From contig JAAOMT010000528.1 of assembly GCA_016748015.1 (NCBI GenBank), positions 14,908-52,272 of the forward strand: 37,365 nucleotides of DNA, written 5' to 3'. Numbering within the stretch: position 1 is the stretch's first letter; each line of letters starts with the position of its first letter. Under the pieces are notes generated by a model. That model was not told the origin of the DNA, did not search any database, and worked only from the letters and a program-made list of their open reading frames with translations. Shown here in pieces: positions 23,641-34,304 of this stretch. The position numbers and the translations under genes are program-made. This DNA is from Geosiphon pyriformis (Eukaryota; Glomeromycota; Glomeromycetes; Archaeosporales; Geosiphonaceae).

Positions 23641-23750
23641 TTAGTATAATATATTAAATAACTTAATTTAAACTAAGTATAAATTATGTATTGTTTATAT
23701 ATAACTAATTATTCAATCAGTTAAAACAATACTATAGTTTTATATTAATA
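23641..23750 (+). repeat. Repeat R, terminal-like repeat on the 5' side of copy B
   Basis: Best-preserved member of the L/M/R family, about 410 bp upstream of the start of copy B. Its blocks are GTATAATATATTAAATAA, TTTAAACTAAGTATAAATTA and CAGTTAAAACAATACTATAG. A weaker, inverted relative may lie at about 24795-24845 (GTTTAAATTACTGATTATAT). Confidence 0.6.
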
Positions 23751-25333
23751 TTTAAAAAAAATAAACATAAGTTATACATATTAAATCTAATATTAAAATT
23801 TTTATTTAGATTCAATATTATTAAAAAACAAGATTAATAAACTGATAATATTAAAAGTTAAAAAACTATTATATAAAATTAAATCATTTTTTTTCAATAA
23901 AACTTTGTACTTAACATATACTAACCCAATTTTATTATTGTAAGTTATATTAAAATTATGTACAAAATTTACAATTTTGTTAATAGCAATCTTAATATTT
24001 TTAAATATAATAAAAAGCTTTTAAATACCAATCTTTGAACATAAAACTTTTATTCAAAACAGTATATAACATAATACTTAAATTACATATTAAAAGCAAT
24101 TAAAAAAACACAAAACACAAACAGATATATATTTTTATAATTTGGTATAAACATTTAGCAAATATCAACAAATAGCAAAATTTATTATATAAATAAATAA
24201 ATAATTTAAAAATTTAATTTTATTATAATACAAACACAAAATGCTTAAATAATTTCAATTAAACAAATATTTACAAACAGTTACAGATAAATAATAATAC
24301 AATGTTTTCATAAAATATGTATATAAATTCATAGTTTTATTATTTATATATTTAGCAATTATATAAGAATCAAAATACCAAATTAAAAAAAATCAAACCT
24401 AATTAATGTTTTTTAATAAAAAATTATCTACAATAATAGTACCAGAATCTACTTTTTATTGTGTATAATAAACAGATTAAAAAATATTAAAAACAAAATA
24501 ACAAATATTAAACTAAAAAATATTATAAACAAAATAACAAGTATTGCTAAAAACAATAACTTTTTTAATTATATTATAAATTTAAATATATAGATAACAA
24601 AAAAAAATAATTAAAAATAACAAAAATAATATAAAAAATTCAATTAAAAAGTAAATTAAATTTGTAAAAATTATAACTATTTAATTTTTTTGAAAAATTT
24701 AAAACTTAAATATATAAATATAATTAAAATAAAAAATTAAATAAGTATTTAAATAAAATAAAAAAATTAGTTTTTTTAATTTATATAGCTTTTAATATAA
24801 GTTTAAATTACTGATTATATATAAAAAATGTGTAAGTAATATTTTTGTTACATATTTTTAATTAAATTTAATTAATACATATAAATAACATTATTAAATT
24901 TGTTTTATTTACAAATTAAAATTTATAAACTTTTATTTAATTAGTTAAATTAATCTAAAGTTACATATATATATACAAAATAAGATTAAAAATATATTTA
25001 ATACTAATTTATTTTAAATAATATTAACTTAAATTTTTAAAACTTACAATTATTTTTATTTTAAAATTATGAAAAAAATTTTATTCAATATTAAATATAT
25101 AAAACAATAAAAATGTTATTTTAACAAAACAAAAATAATTTAATAAATATTATATAATATAATAATTATTAAAAAACAATTATATTATATAGACATATGA
25201 CAGAGTTATAATTTAATAATAGCAAGTTTGTTACTTAAATATTAATAAATCAAAGATTTAAAATATTATTGACACAAACCAAACATATATTAAATCTATA
25301 TCTTTCCAAACTATAACAAATACACAAAAAATC
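23751..25333. other. AT-rich DNA, no gene recognised
   Basis: No gene, tandem array or RNA was recognised apart from a possible further copy of the L/M/R repeat at about 24795-24845, in the orientation of M. Confidence 0.5.
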
Positions 25334-25660
25334 ATGTCTGCTGTTAAAGATATTAAATGTCAATTAGAGATAATTACAACTTATTATGAAAAAACTAAAG
25401 AAGTTTATGAAGAGTGAAAAAAAAATAGGTTAGAAAAATTAAAGAGGAAGCTAAAAAAAAGAGAGCAGAAGAACAATAATATAAAAGCAATATGGATAAA
25501 AGATAAAAAAAATCTGGCAGAAAAAACAAATAATTTAAAAATAAAAAAGAATAAATGGAAGATGCAGGTACAAAAATTACAAAATATGTTAATAGATAAT
25601 GACTTCATAATTTGTGACTTAGACTTTAAAGACAGTATTTATAATTTTGAATAATAATTC
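25334..25660 (+). pseudogene. Relic of a lysine/glutamate-rich coiled-coil protein
   Basis: From an ATG at 25334 the frame reads MSAVKDIKCQLEII, then TYYEKTKEVYEE, then TGA (25415-25417, probably a former TGG). It continues, with frame changes, as a very Lys/Glu-rich stretch (about 25420-25580) and ends in NDFIICDLDFKDSIYNFE. The charge pattern suggests a coiled coil. I do not recognise the family. It may be the start of the same gene or element as the next relic. Confidence 0.45.
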
Positions 25661-25849
25661 TGACTTATGTGTATTGTATTTGTAATTTCAATGTTCTTAA
25701 ATATTGTTTTATTTATAAAACTTAAGCATTTTCCAAAAAGATTATGCAATAGTATTGTACTTTTTAACACAGATTTATATATTAATGTTGATAATTTCTT
25801 AGTTTTTAAACAATTTCAACAATAGAGACTGACAAAACTAAATTTCTAT

Positions 25850-26973
25850 GTGAGAATTTTATTTAGCTATTTGATATTCTGCCAACTTATACTGGCCAGT
25901 TGGTAGATTTTATTAATGTGCCTCTTTTGTTAAAGCTTTCTATAGTTAATTACTCAGACTTGGGAAAAGTATGTGATTTTTATATTAACTGTTCTTAATC
26001 TATTTATAATTGACAATATTATCTTATTTTAACAACTATTAGTTTGTATAACTTGGTAACTCTATCTATTTTAATAAAATAGATAAAGAGAATGAATTAA
26101 CATTAATGATCAAGAATGCACTCTCTGAAACAAGTTTTATTTAAATTAAAACCAAAATAAAGCTGATTACATATATAGATATTTTAATCACATATTTTCT
26201 AAGATTACTTTGCAATAACTTTAATTTTCAAATTAAATTTTCTTGTAATATAACTAAAAAGTATGTTTTTATTTTGTATTCTGTTCTTGGTGTTTATTAG
26301 TTTTTGTTTCTATGTCTAACATTAATTTTATACTTTATTTTCTAAGAAAATATACAACACAATTAAAAATATTAGATCTGATCTTTTTGGATATGTTAAA
26401 GATGTAATAATAATAAAAAATAAAAAAAAAACTGCACAAATTGATTTTGAAACTGCCAAAAAAAGCTTATATATAAGTTTAACAAGCTTAATTTATTATA
26501 TTTCAAGAATATTTAATATTTAATTTGTTTTGCTATAGCAAAGAACATTATATGCTTTTATGTAATTAATAGTTCTAACAAGACATTGGTTCCACTGTTT
26601 ACAAAACTTTATCTGTATAATCTTAAAGCTTGATATACATTTGTCAAGATATGTATCAATATTGTTCATATTCTTAAAACTATGATTACAAAAAATGCCT
26701 TTTCTACTAAAGTAATCTCTCTTGGTAAGTTAGACCTTAAACATTCTAAAATTACTTTTTTTGAAAATCATGTCAACAAAGTTGTTCTGAAAAGTGAATT
26801 TTATGACTTAAAAAAAGACTGCAAATATGTTGATATATTAAAAAACATGTACAAATTTGCCAAAAATTATTATAAATTCATTTAGATTTTTAAAACACTA
26901 TTCTTTAAAGCTGATTAGAAAAATCCAAAAAAATATATAATCAAACTAAAAACATGTGGCCTTGAATACTTAC
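25850..26973 (+). pseudogene. Unidentified coding relic cut by the LTR of element 1
   Basis: Several stretches look like former protein: LPTYTGQLVDFINVPLLLK, then LSIVNYSDLGKVCDFYINC (about 25880-26000), KNIRSDLFGYVKDVI (about 26360), and an open stretch at 26682-26885 with STKVISLGKLDLKHSKITFF and NHVNKVVLKSEFYDLKKD. Codon use and stops at likely Gln and Trp positions suggest a mutated gene rather than noise. I cannot name the family. The recognisable sequence ends at the left boundary of the element 1 LTR (about 26974), so that element probably inserted into it and the remainder is missing. Confidence 0.45.
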
Positions 26974-27881
26974 TGGTATTATTCATAAAAATTAGAAATA
27001 TTATAGTTAGAAAAATAGCCAATCAAAAATAAGTATAATAACAGAGAAATTTCAAGCTTTTTTTAAAGAAATTACAAAATTTTAAAATCCCAGAATTTCA
27101 GAATTCTTTGTAAAAAATCGCAGGATTTCAGAATCCCAGAATTGTAGAATTCCTTTGAAAAAATTACAAGAATTTTAGGAATTTTATATAACACCAACTA
27201 TGTATATATAACAGTAACATTAAAAATGAGAAAAAAAAGAATCCAGTTCTAGTTTAACATTCTTTTTTTTATATATTAAATAATCTTTCTTTTACAGATA
27301 ATTGTTATAAACTGAAGTGAATTTGCCAAATATTTAATAAACATACTTATTATTATTCAATTTATGTTATTGTTTTTTGATTAAAAGCTCTACTACTCAT
27401 TTGTTATTAACACTCTATATTGATAATATCTAATACTTAACCACATTAAAACAATAGTTTTTGATTACAACTATTAATGAAATACTAATTTCTTATTTTT
27501 TTTTATTTTTTTTGTTGTGTTGTTTACTAATTAATTGAAGAATTAAATGTATAAAATTATTAATGTCAAAAGAACTGGTAAAAAACCCAAAAATAAAAAT
27601 AGACACTTGAAATTTAAAGATAGTTTACTAGAAAACTGGCTATTAAGCTGGAAAAAAAATTGACAGAAGAATCTTTCAAGAAACTATGAACAACAAAGTA
27701 TATCAATTTGAGAATTAAGAAAAAAATCAGAAACATCACAAAAAAATATTACTATTAAATCTTTGTTTATTATACAAAAAACCTAACCAAAACTTTTAAA
27801 TATTACTAACATACACCAACTATTAAGCATCAAGCTATGAGTTTGTTATTAATCCAACTATTTAAATAATTATCTATAATA
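26974..27881 (+). repeat. 5' LTR of Ty3/gypsy element 1
   Basis: Aligns with the LTRs at 33471-34242 (direct) and 35692-36510 (inverted). Shared blocks are ATTATTCATAAAAA at the start, TATGTATATATAACAGTA (TATA-box-like, about 27200), AAACAATAG and GGTAAAAnACCC (about 27575), TCATTATACAAAAAAC and a TTATCTATAA end. The upstream part contains AATTCC-type palindromic repeats. The end has AATA where element 2 has AACA. Confidence 0.75.
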
Positions 27882-27883
27882 TT

Positions 27884-27900
27884 TGGTGCTTTTTGTGAAG
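27884..27900 (+). other. Primer binding site of element 1
   Basis: TGGTGCTTTTTGTGAAG follows the LTR end after two bases. Element 2 has TGGTGCTTCCTGTGAGG at the same place (34245-34261). A sequence starting TGG next to the LTR pairs with the CCA end of a tRNA primer. The differences between the two are C->T and G->A. Confidence 0.65.
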
Positions 27901-27945
27901 TATAATTCAGCAAAAAACCAGCATTAGCAACAACTATTCAAAACA

Positions 27946-29640
27946 GTGGCAGAATTAAAAAAACTAGGGACAAATTACTTGGGATTTATGAAAGCTTTAT
28001 TCTGATACTATCAAACTCACTTAAGATTAACAAATAACTATTGGCCAGCAGAATTAACTTTCAATTTCTACATCAACAAAAAAATCAAATCTCATTTAGA
28101 AAACCAAAAAAATCTGGAAGCAGTACTTACCAACTTTTATAGTAAATTACTTCAGAGCATTACACTTTCACAAAATTATTTGTTCATATCAATAATTACA
28201 GAAATCAATAAAAAAATTAAAAAACACACCAGACAAAAATTTTCTATTACTTTTTTAAACAACAAAAAAAAATTACAAACACTAACAGAAATACCAAAAA
28301 ACATACAACTACTTACATAAAAGAAACCAAGAATAGTTTTATCTATTTACTAATCATACTATTATACACCAGAAAATACTATCAACATAATATCAATAAG
28401 TACATCCACATTGACTGTGAATATACTATTGGCAAGGATAACATTCTAAAGCCAACAAGAAAAAAGCAATTTATTGAGAACATATAGCAATTTTTTGAAG
28501 AATTTAAATTGCAATCACCAATACCATCAAAATTTCAATCACTGCCATCTCAATCTAATTTTAGAGCCACTAATCTTTGGAAAATAACCAACTCAGAAGA
28601 AAAAGAAAACAAAGATCAGAAATTTAATTATCAAAATCTGATCTTAAAAAACCTGAAAATTCAAACTTTGATTGTTTTAACTCAGCAAAATCAAAACAAT
28701 TTAAACTCCACTCTTATTGTTTCTCAAAACTTATCTCCAATAATCATAATCAATTTATCATCAGTTGCATCAATTGTCAAACTTTAACAACAGTTATAAT
28801 CATTTTAACAACAATTTCAACCACAACTACAACAACAATCAATAATAGCACTAATGGCATATGCTTCTATTGTCAAGTTAGAAAAGTTTACTAGTAAAGA
28901 AAACAGTATCCAAATTTGGCTTAATAATGTTGCTAAAGCAATTACTACTAATAATTGAAACAATGTTAGAGCCCTACAAGCTATTCTATACTTTTTATAA
29001 GATATTGTTAATTTATAATATCAGAGTTTGATCAACAAATCTGTTATCTTCAATGCATTTAAAAAAGAATTTTTGAGATATTTTAGCAATAAAATTCACC
29101 ACCATTAAACAAGACAATACAAAAGTAGTCACTATTTACCTAGAATACTTTTATAGAATTCTATGTCAAATACAAGCCATTAATACAAATTATTTTACAG
29201 AACCACAGATTTTGAACCAGTTTATTCATGGTCTATGCAGTAGTATTCTACAATACATATATTCTCTATACTTACAAACACTTCAAAATACAGTTATTTA
29301 TGTCAGAAATATCGAATCTACTAAGCTGGAAGCCAACTATGCTCAAGCCATTAATTTAGTAATGAATAGATTATCTAATTTGAATTCTAAATTAAAGCAG
29401 TTCAATAATTCAATCAATTAGAAACTTAAAAGGTATTTAGCTAACAATTAAGCAATTTATCAACCTTAATAATATTACAAAAATCCAGGAAATTCCAACC
29501 ATTTTTAACAATATTCATGTTTATCATTATCATTAAATTAATAGTAACAAATAAAAATGCATAATTGCTACCACTATAATAAACAAAGCCACTTAAAAAT
29601 AGATTGTTACTTTAAAAATAATAATTAATAATTGGAAAAT
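27946..29640 (+). pseudogene. gag of element 1
   Basis: Decayed. It aligns along its length with the gag of element 2: LRLTNNYWPAELTFNFYIN near 28030, a Gln-rich middle (28780-28850) now full of stops, FNAFKKEFLRYFSN near 29050, then a deletion, and an open stretch at 29212-29421 (NQFIHGLCSSILQYIYSLYL; NLVMNRLSNLNSKLKQFNN). It ends with a CCHC knuckle at 29567-29608 (CYHYNKQSHLKIDC), the second Cys being Tyr. Gag forms the particle and binds RNA through the knuckle. The first codon stands as GTG in both copies. Confidence 0.75.
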
Positions 29641-30149
29641 CAATATTAAAATTCTGATCACAGATTTTAAATCTGAACTATACCAGTAATCAAGCATCTA
29701 AACAATACTAATATCAGCTGAATTACACTTAAATACCACAGTTAATTTATCAGCCACCAATTTATCAAACACTAACACCAGTAATTTATCAATTACTCCA
29801 ACTTCAAATTATTTATTAATCCCAACCAAATCAGAATCAATTTCAGAACTTATCTCAAAATGAAAACCAAAAACCAAAAACTACTTAAATCTACCAGAAT
29901 TGGTAATCAGCAATGGTAATGAACTAACTAATCCCCAGTTTAACAGCCTAATAATCTGAATTATGGCAACCAAATTCTGGAACCAATTATGCCCAATACT
30001 ATTTAAGTCTCTTAGTATTTTCAGAAATTGTTACACCCAATCCATTAGAAACCAATTAAGAACAAAGTATATCTACTAACAACATTCTATTAGCTACCAT
30101 TATTAAAGACAAATTACTTATAGCAATATTTCTATTTGAAATAGAAAAG

Positions 30150-30470
30150 TCAACAATAACATCTTTATTTAGTAGAGTCATTCTTAATACTAAATATATT
30201 ACAGCAATGTACACAGATATTAAAGTTAATGATCATTATATTAAGATAATCTTTAATAATGATTCAGTAAACAGCATTATTATACAACAATTCATGAACA
30301 TTTTAGATTGCCAAGTTGATCATGCTGCCAGCATCAGAATTATTATCATAGATAGAGTAATAAAAACACTTATTGGTGAAATTAATAACTTTTTATTTGA
30401 AGTTAATAACATTACAACACTTATCAAAGTTCTTGTTATAAAAGTCACTCAGTACTAAGTATTAATTAGT
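30150..30470 (+). pseudogene. Retropepsin-type protease domain of element 1
   Basis: The frame open at 30207-30458 reads YTDIKVNDHYIKIIFNNDSV, then NSIIIQQFMNILDCQVDHA and IKTLIGEINNFLFEV. The layout is that of a retropepsin, but the catalytic Asp-Thr/Ser-Gly reads Asn-Asn-Asp (30255-30263), which can arise by three G->A changes in adjacent codons. The enzyme would be inactive. It lies between the gag knuckle and the dUTPase domain, as part of pol. Confidence 0.7.
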
Positions 30471-30741
30471 AATAATGGGCTGTTTAAAACAAATACAGTA
30501 TTCGATTAAACCATACAAAAGCTATAGCTCAGTCAGAATAATTGGCATATTTAAGTACCTGTTACTAGTAGCCATTTCTGAACAAACACTACCATCACTA
30601 ATTGAATTAGAAAAAAAAGAAACCAAATCAATTTGAGAAGTCTACCAAGTCTTGTGGACTAAAGAAAATCACAACATCACACTTTTAGATCTTTTTATAA
30701 AACAAAAACTTAAATAGTTTAGTAATAATAATAAAAAAATT

Positions 30742-31146
30742 ATGCCAAAACACATGCATAATACTGATACAGGGTTTGATCTCAAATATTTAAGAAAAAC
30801 AGTCATTAAATTGAAATTACATTCATGCACTAGTATTAATCTGAAAATAGCATTGGAAATTTTGACAACAATAATGGTTCAGTTAGCATCAAAATCTAGT
30901 TTAGTAAAAAAAGGGATTAATATTAAAGGAAGAATAATTGATGCAAAATATATGAGAAATATTATTGCAATACTACAAAATAATTCAGAAAAAGAATATA
31001 TTATTAAACTAAATGAAAAGATAGCACAGACAATATTTTTATATCTGGTTAAAATAGCTTAATTAAGCTAATAAAAACAAAGAAAAAGTTAGAAATTACA
31101 ACAAAAGAAAAAAATGAATTTAGATCAATAAGTAAAATAAATATAT
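30742..31146 (+). pseudogene. dUTPase domain within pol of element 1
   Basis: An open stretch of 106 codons shows the trimeric dUTPase motifs in order: motif 1 DTGFDLKY, motif 2 ASKSSLVKKGIN, motif 3 GRIIDAKYMRNI and motif 4 NEKIAQTIF. After a stop at 31063-31065 (TAA where Gln is expected), a mutated Gly-rich motif 5 follows at about 31112 (NEFRSISKIN). dUTPase hydrolyses dUTP to dUMP and so limits uracil in DNA. Several conserved Gly are replaced by Arg, Lys, Glu or Ser; most are single G->A changes. Some retroviruses and LTR elements carry such a domain; here it sits between protease and RT. Inactive as it stands. Confidence 0.8.
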
Positions 31147-31149
31147 TGG

Positions 31150-31460
31150 TTAATATGACAAAAAAAAAACTATTAATAAGGAAGAAATTATTTCCACCTA
31201 CCAATTAGTTTCTATTTTACCATATGAACAGTATATATTAATATTAGAAAAAAAAGTAAGAAACCAGCCCCAGATTTTTGAAGTAGAACCAAATATTTGT
31301 GAATTAGGGAAGATTGGAATTACCAATTTCTATATACCAGCCAAAAAAAATAAATACATTAAAATTTCTATCTATAATATAACTGAAAACACTATTAAAA
31401 TACCAAATAGAACTATTATTAGATATTTAAACACTTAAATTGAGTACTAATCACCAAATA
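31150..31460 (+). pseudogene. Linker region between dUTPase and RT of element 1
   Basis: A frame without catalytic motifs reads ICELGKIGITNFYIPAKKN, then YIKISIYNITENTIKIPN and RTIIRYL. It looks like a small beta-rich domain following the dUTPase and is part of the same polyprotein. No function is assigned. Confidence 0.45.
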
Positions 31461-31629
31461 TTATTCAAAATTTTGTACAACTATGTAGATATGTGGATAT
31501 GTGAATATTATATCACAAACAATATATGAATAAGAAGAATGCTATTTGTTTTAATCAGAACAATTAAAAAAAATGAACTTAGGAAACTTAAATTTATTTC
31601 AACATTTGTAACTCAAGATACTACTTAAC

Positions 31630-32488
31630 AACTTTACTAACATCTTTACAAGTGAAAATAAATTTGGCAGAACTGATATTATTCAATACCAAATCAAAAC
31701 TGAAAATACAATTCCAATTAAACAAAGAGCATATAAAGTACTACCAGCCAGTTATAAAATCATCCACAGAAAATCAACAAAATATTTGACAATAAGTTAA
31801 TTCAATTATTAATAAACCTAAGATTATTACCAGTAATATTAGTTTAGAAAAAAAATAGAAAAATCTGCTTTTGTGTAAATTATAAAAACCTCAACAGTGT
31901 AATTTGAGAAGATAACTATTTAACTCTACAGATTCAAAAATTATTTGATGCATTTGGAGGAAAAAAATGGTTTTCAACATTAGATCTAAATAGTGATTAC
32001 TAACAAGTAGCCATAAATTCAACCAACAAAAAAAAACAGCATTTACAACCAGAAAAAAGAATTTAGAATTTAATATTATGTTATTTGGCTTAATAAATAT
32101 ACCAGATACTTTTTAATAACTTATGAAAATTATTTATATTAGACTACTATAAAAATTAGTAGTAATATACTTGGATAACACCAATGTGTTTTTCAAAACA
32201 TTTAACAATTATCTTTACTATCTTTAACAAGTGTTTGAAAAACTTAAAAAAGCCAGACTAAAATTGAATGCTACAAAATGCTTTTTTAACAAAACAAAAC
32301 TAAAATTTTTAAGATATATTGTGAGCAAAAATGGCATTAAAACGGATCCAGACAAGATTAAGATTGTTAAAAACTTTTTAGTATTGACAAATTACACAGA
32401 ATTAAGAATATTCTTAGAATTTGCTAAATATTATTGTTGTTTTATCCAGAACTTTTCTAAACTGGCTCAACCACTCTACCAGTTCTAA
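31630..32488 (+). pseudogene. Reverse transcriptase of element 1 (Ty3/gypsy type)
   Basis: Motifs in order: VNYKNLNSVI (31875), DAFGGKKWFSTLDLNSDY (31950), then FGLINIPDTF (32085) and VVIYLDNTNVF (32160). An open stretch at 32231-32488 gives VFEKLKKARLKLNATKCFF, FLRYIVSKNGIKTDPDKI, then IFLEFAKYYCCFIQNFSK and LAQPLYQF. This is the palm, thumb and connection of a Ty3/gypsy RT. The catalytic Tyr-x-Asp-Asp reads Tyr-Leu-Asp-Asn (32168-32179), a G->A change that inactivates it. Several stops stand at expected Gln and Trp sites. Confidence 0.85.
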
Positions 32489-32499
32489 GCCAAAAATAT

Positions 32500-32860
32500 A
32501 AAATATAAATAAATTGAAATTCAACAAGAAGCTTTTGATATTTTGAGAAAAAAATTTATTTAAGCCTTAATACTAATCTATTTAGATTACAGCAAACTAT
32601 TTATTATTATTACTGATGTATTAGATCAAGCATTGAGAGCCATACTGTCTCAAAAAAAACCAGATAAAAGAGAACACTCAGTAACATACACCAGCCAAAG
32701 CTTAAGCCCAACTAAAAAAAAACTATGAAACTTCAACACTAGAATATTTGGTTATTTATGGAACTGTTATTAAATAAAAAGAATACTTGAGTCAAAAGTT
32801 TAATGTATAGTGATTACAAAAAATTGACATCAATCCAGAAACAAAAATTTGGAGATAACT
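32500..32860 (+). pseudogene. RNase H domain of element 1
   Basis: After the RT come QEAFDILRKKFI, YLDYSKLFIIITDVLDQALR (first catalytic Asp in the TDV motif), AILSQKKPDKREHSVTYTSQ and SLSPTKKK. This is the usual order of a Ty3/gypsy RNase H. The frame is then lost. Confidence 0.75.
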
Positions 32861-33099
32861 GTTATACAAAATAGAAAATAAAACTTTCACTATTTAACTA
32901 TACAGTACATTATAAAAAGAAAAAAAAATAAAAATACTGATAGTTTGTTACAAATAAGACAAATCTAAGAATATTTTAACCCAAAAAATATTACAAAAAA
33001 ATGAACACACAAAAATATTAACAACTTCAATATTATATTAATACTCAATAATTCAAAAAAAAATTATCTTAAAAAAAACAAAATATTATAAAACAACAA

Positions 33100-33470
33100 G
33101 TAAAATATTTTATCACTTATCAAAATATATTATATTAAAAGAACAGAAAATATCCAGATTAGCCATTCAAAGTCATCAAAGAACCAGAGAAAGAAACAAT
33201 ACTATTCAATATGCACTCAAACCCAACAACAGAATATTTTCATAAAGAAACAACCATAGAAAAAACCAGAAAAAAATACTATTAGCTATTAATATATTCA
33301 AACATCATCCAATATGTTCAAAATTGTAATGCTTGTTAAAAAAAAGAAGAAATAAGACTCAGTGAACCACTAAGACTAATTAAGGTAAGACAACTATTTG
33401 ATTAAATTGAAATTAACTTAGTTAGATTATTAACAATAATCAACAAAAACAATTATTATATAGTAATAAT
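33100..33470 (+). pseudogene. N-terminal integrase fragment of element 1
   Basis: HKETTIEKTRKKYYWLLIYS then NIIQYVQNCNAC (Cys-x2-Cys at 33325-33336) is the zinc-binding HHCC region; a TAA replaces the usual Gln after it. The start of the catalytic core reads IEINLVRLL (33406 onwards), where IGID-V-GPL-like sequence is expected: Gly to Glu, catalytic Asp to Asn (33415-33417), Gly to Arg, Pro to Leu, all transitions. The core breaks off at about 33470 at the LTR of element 2. Confidence 0.75.
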
Positions 33471-34242
33471 CATTATTACTCATAAAAAAAAAACAGATAT
33501 AGAAAATAATAGACCAATAAGCGAATAATAGTTAGCACATGAGCATATTGTTCAGCAATGTGGAGTAATGTCAAGAAGATATGACACATTGCTTAACAAT
33601 ATGAGTATTGCTTGAAAAATTATAGCACATCACTCAAGAATGTAAGCAATCTTGTAAAACCCAAATTATGTATATATAGCAGTAGTGCTAAAAGTAGAAA
33701 GAACAGAATCTAGTAGTTAAAAACCTTCCATATCACAAATATCAATAAATAATTATTCATTATCTCAATCCACTCTTCACTATCAACACTTCATGTTGAT
33801 AGTAATTGATACTTAACTCCACTGAAACAATAGCTTTTGATTATGGTTATTGACGGAATACTAACTTGTGTATTGCCTTGGCTCATTTTTTTATTTTATT
33901 TTTTTTCTTTCTTTGATTTTATTGTTGTATACTAATCGATTAAAAATTAAAGTGCTGAAACACAGACATTATAGGGACTGGTAAAAGACCCATAAAACAA
34001 GGGTAAAACACTCATAAATTGGAGGATAGCTTATCAAAAAGATTACTGGCCATTACACTGAAAAAGAAATTTAACAAAACTGCAGTTTTGAGAAGCTACG
34101 GATAAAATCATCAATTAATTCTCTGTTCATTATACAAAAAACTCCACAACAAAACCTTCAGATATCAACTCCAGAATACCAACCAAGCACCAAGTTACAG
34201 ATTTGTTATTTGACTTGAGACCCCAAATAATTATCTGTAACA
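33471..34242 (+). repeat. LTR of Ty3/gypsy element 2
   Basis: It begins near ATTATTACTCATAAAA and ends CTGTAACA. It is richer in G+C than the element 1 LTR, with ATTATGTATATATAGCAGTA as probable TATA region and GGTAAAAGACCC further on. Its upstream part (about 33530-33650) differs from the other two LTRs and has repeated, partly palindromic CATTGCTnAA / TTGTTCAGCAATG blocks. The exact left boundary is uncertain by a few bases. Confidence 0.7.
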
Positions 34243-34244
34243 TT

Positions 34245-34261
34245 TGGTGCTTCCTGTGAGG
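34245..34261 (+). other. Primer binding site of element 2
   Basis: TGGTGCTTCCTGTGAGG, two bases after the CTGTAACA end of the LTR. It is suitable for pairing with a tRNA 3' end (CCA). I cannot tell which tRNA. Confidence 0.65.
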
Positions 34262-34304
34262 TATAATCCTACAGAAAACCAGCATCATTAACAATCATTC
34301 AAAA

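Larger units (their letters stand above)
26974..33470 (+). mobile_element. Element 1: decayed Ty3/gypsy retrotransposon with dUTPase, 3' end missing
   Basis: Order on the plus strand: LTR, primer binding site, gag with CCHC knuckle, protease, dUTPase, reverse transcriptase, RNase H, integrase. It stops inside the integrase catalytic core, where the LTR of element 2 begins; the rest of integrase and the 3' LTR are absent. Frames are broken by many stops, most at expected Gln or Trp codons, and the protease, RT and integrase active sites each carry disabling changes. It is therefore dead, and much more decayed than element 2. Confidence 0.85.

Noticed and set aside
25405-25608. 67-codon minus-strand open frame rich in Phe
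   Set aside because: It is the complement of the Lys/Glu-rich coiled-coil relic on the plus strand.
33500-33610. A stretch reading like a continuation of integrase (LAHEHIVQQCGVM)
   Set aside because: At first it seemed to extend integrase, but the region aligns with the start of the other two LTRs (ATTACTCATAAAA onwards), so integrase ends at about 33470.
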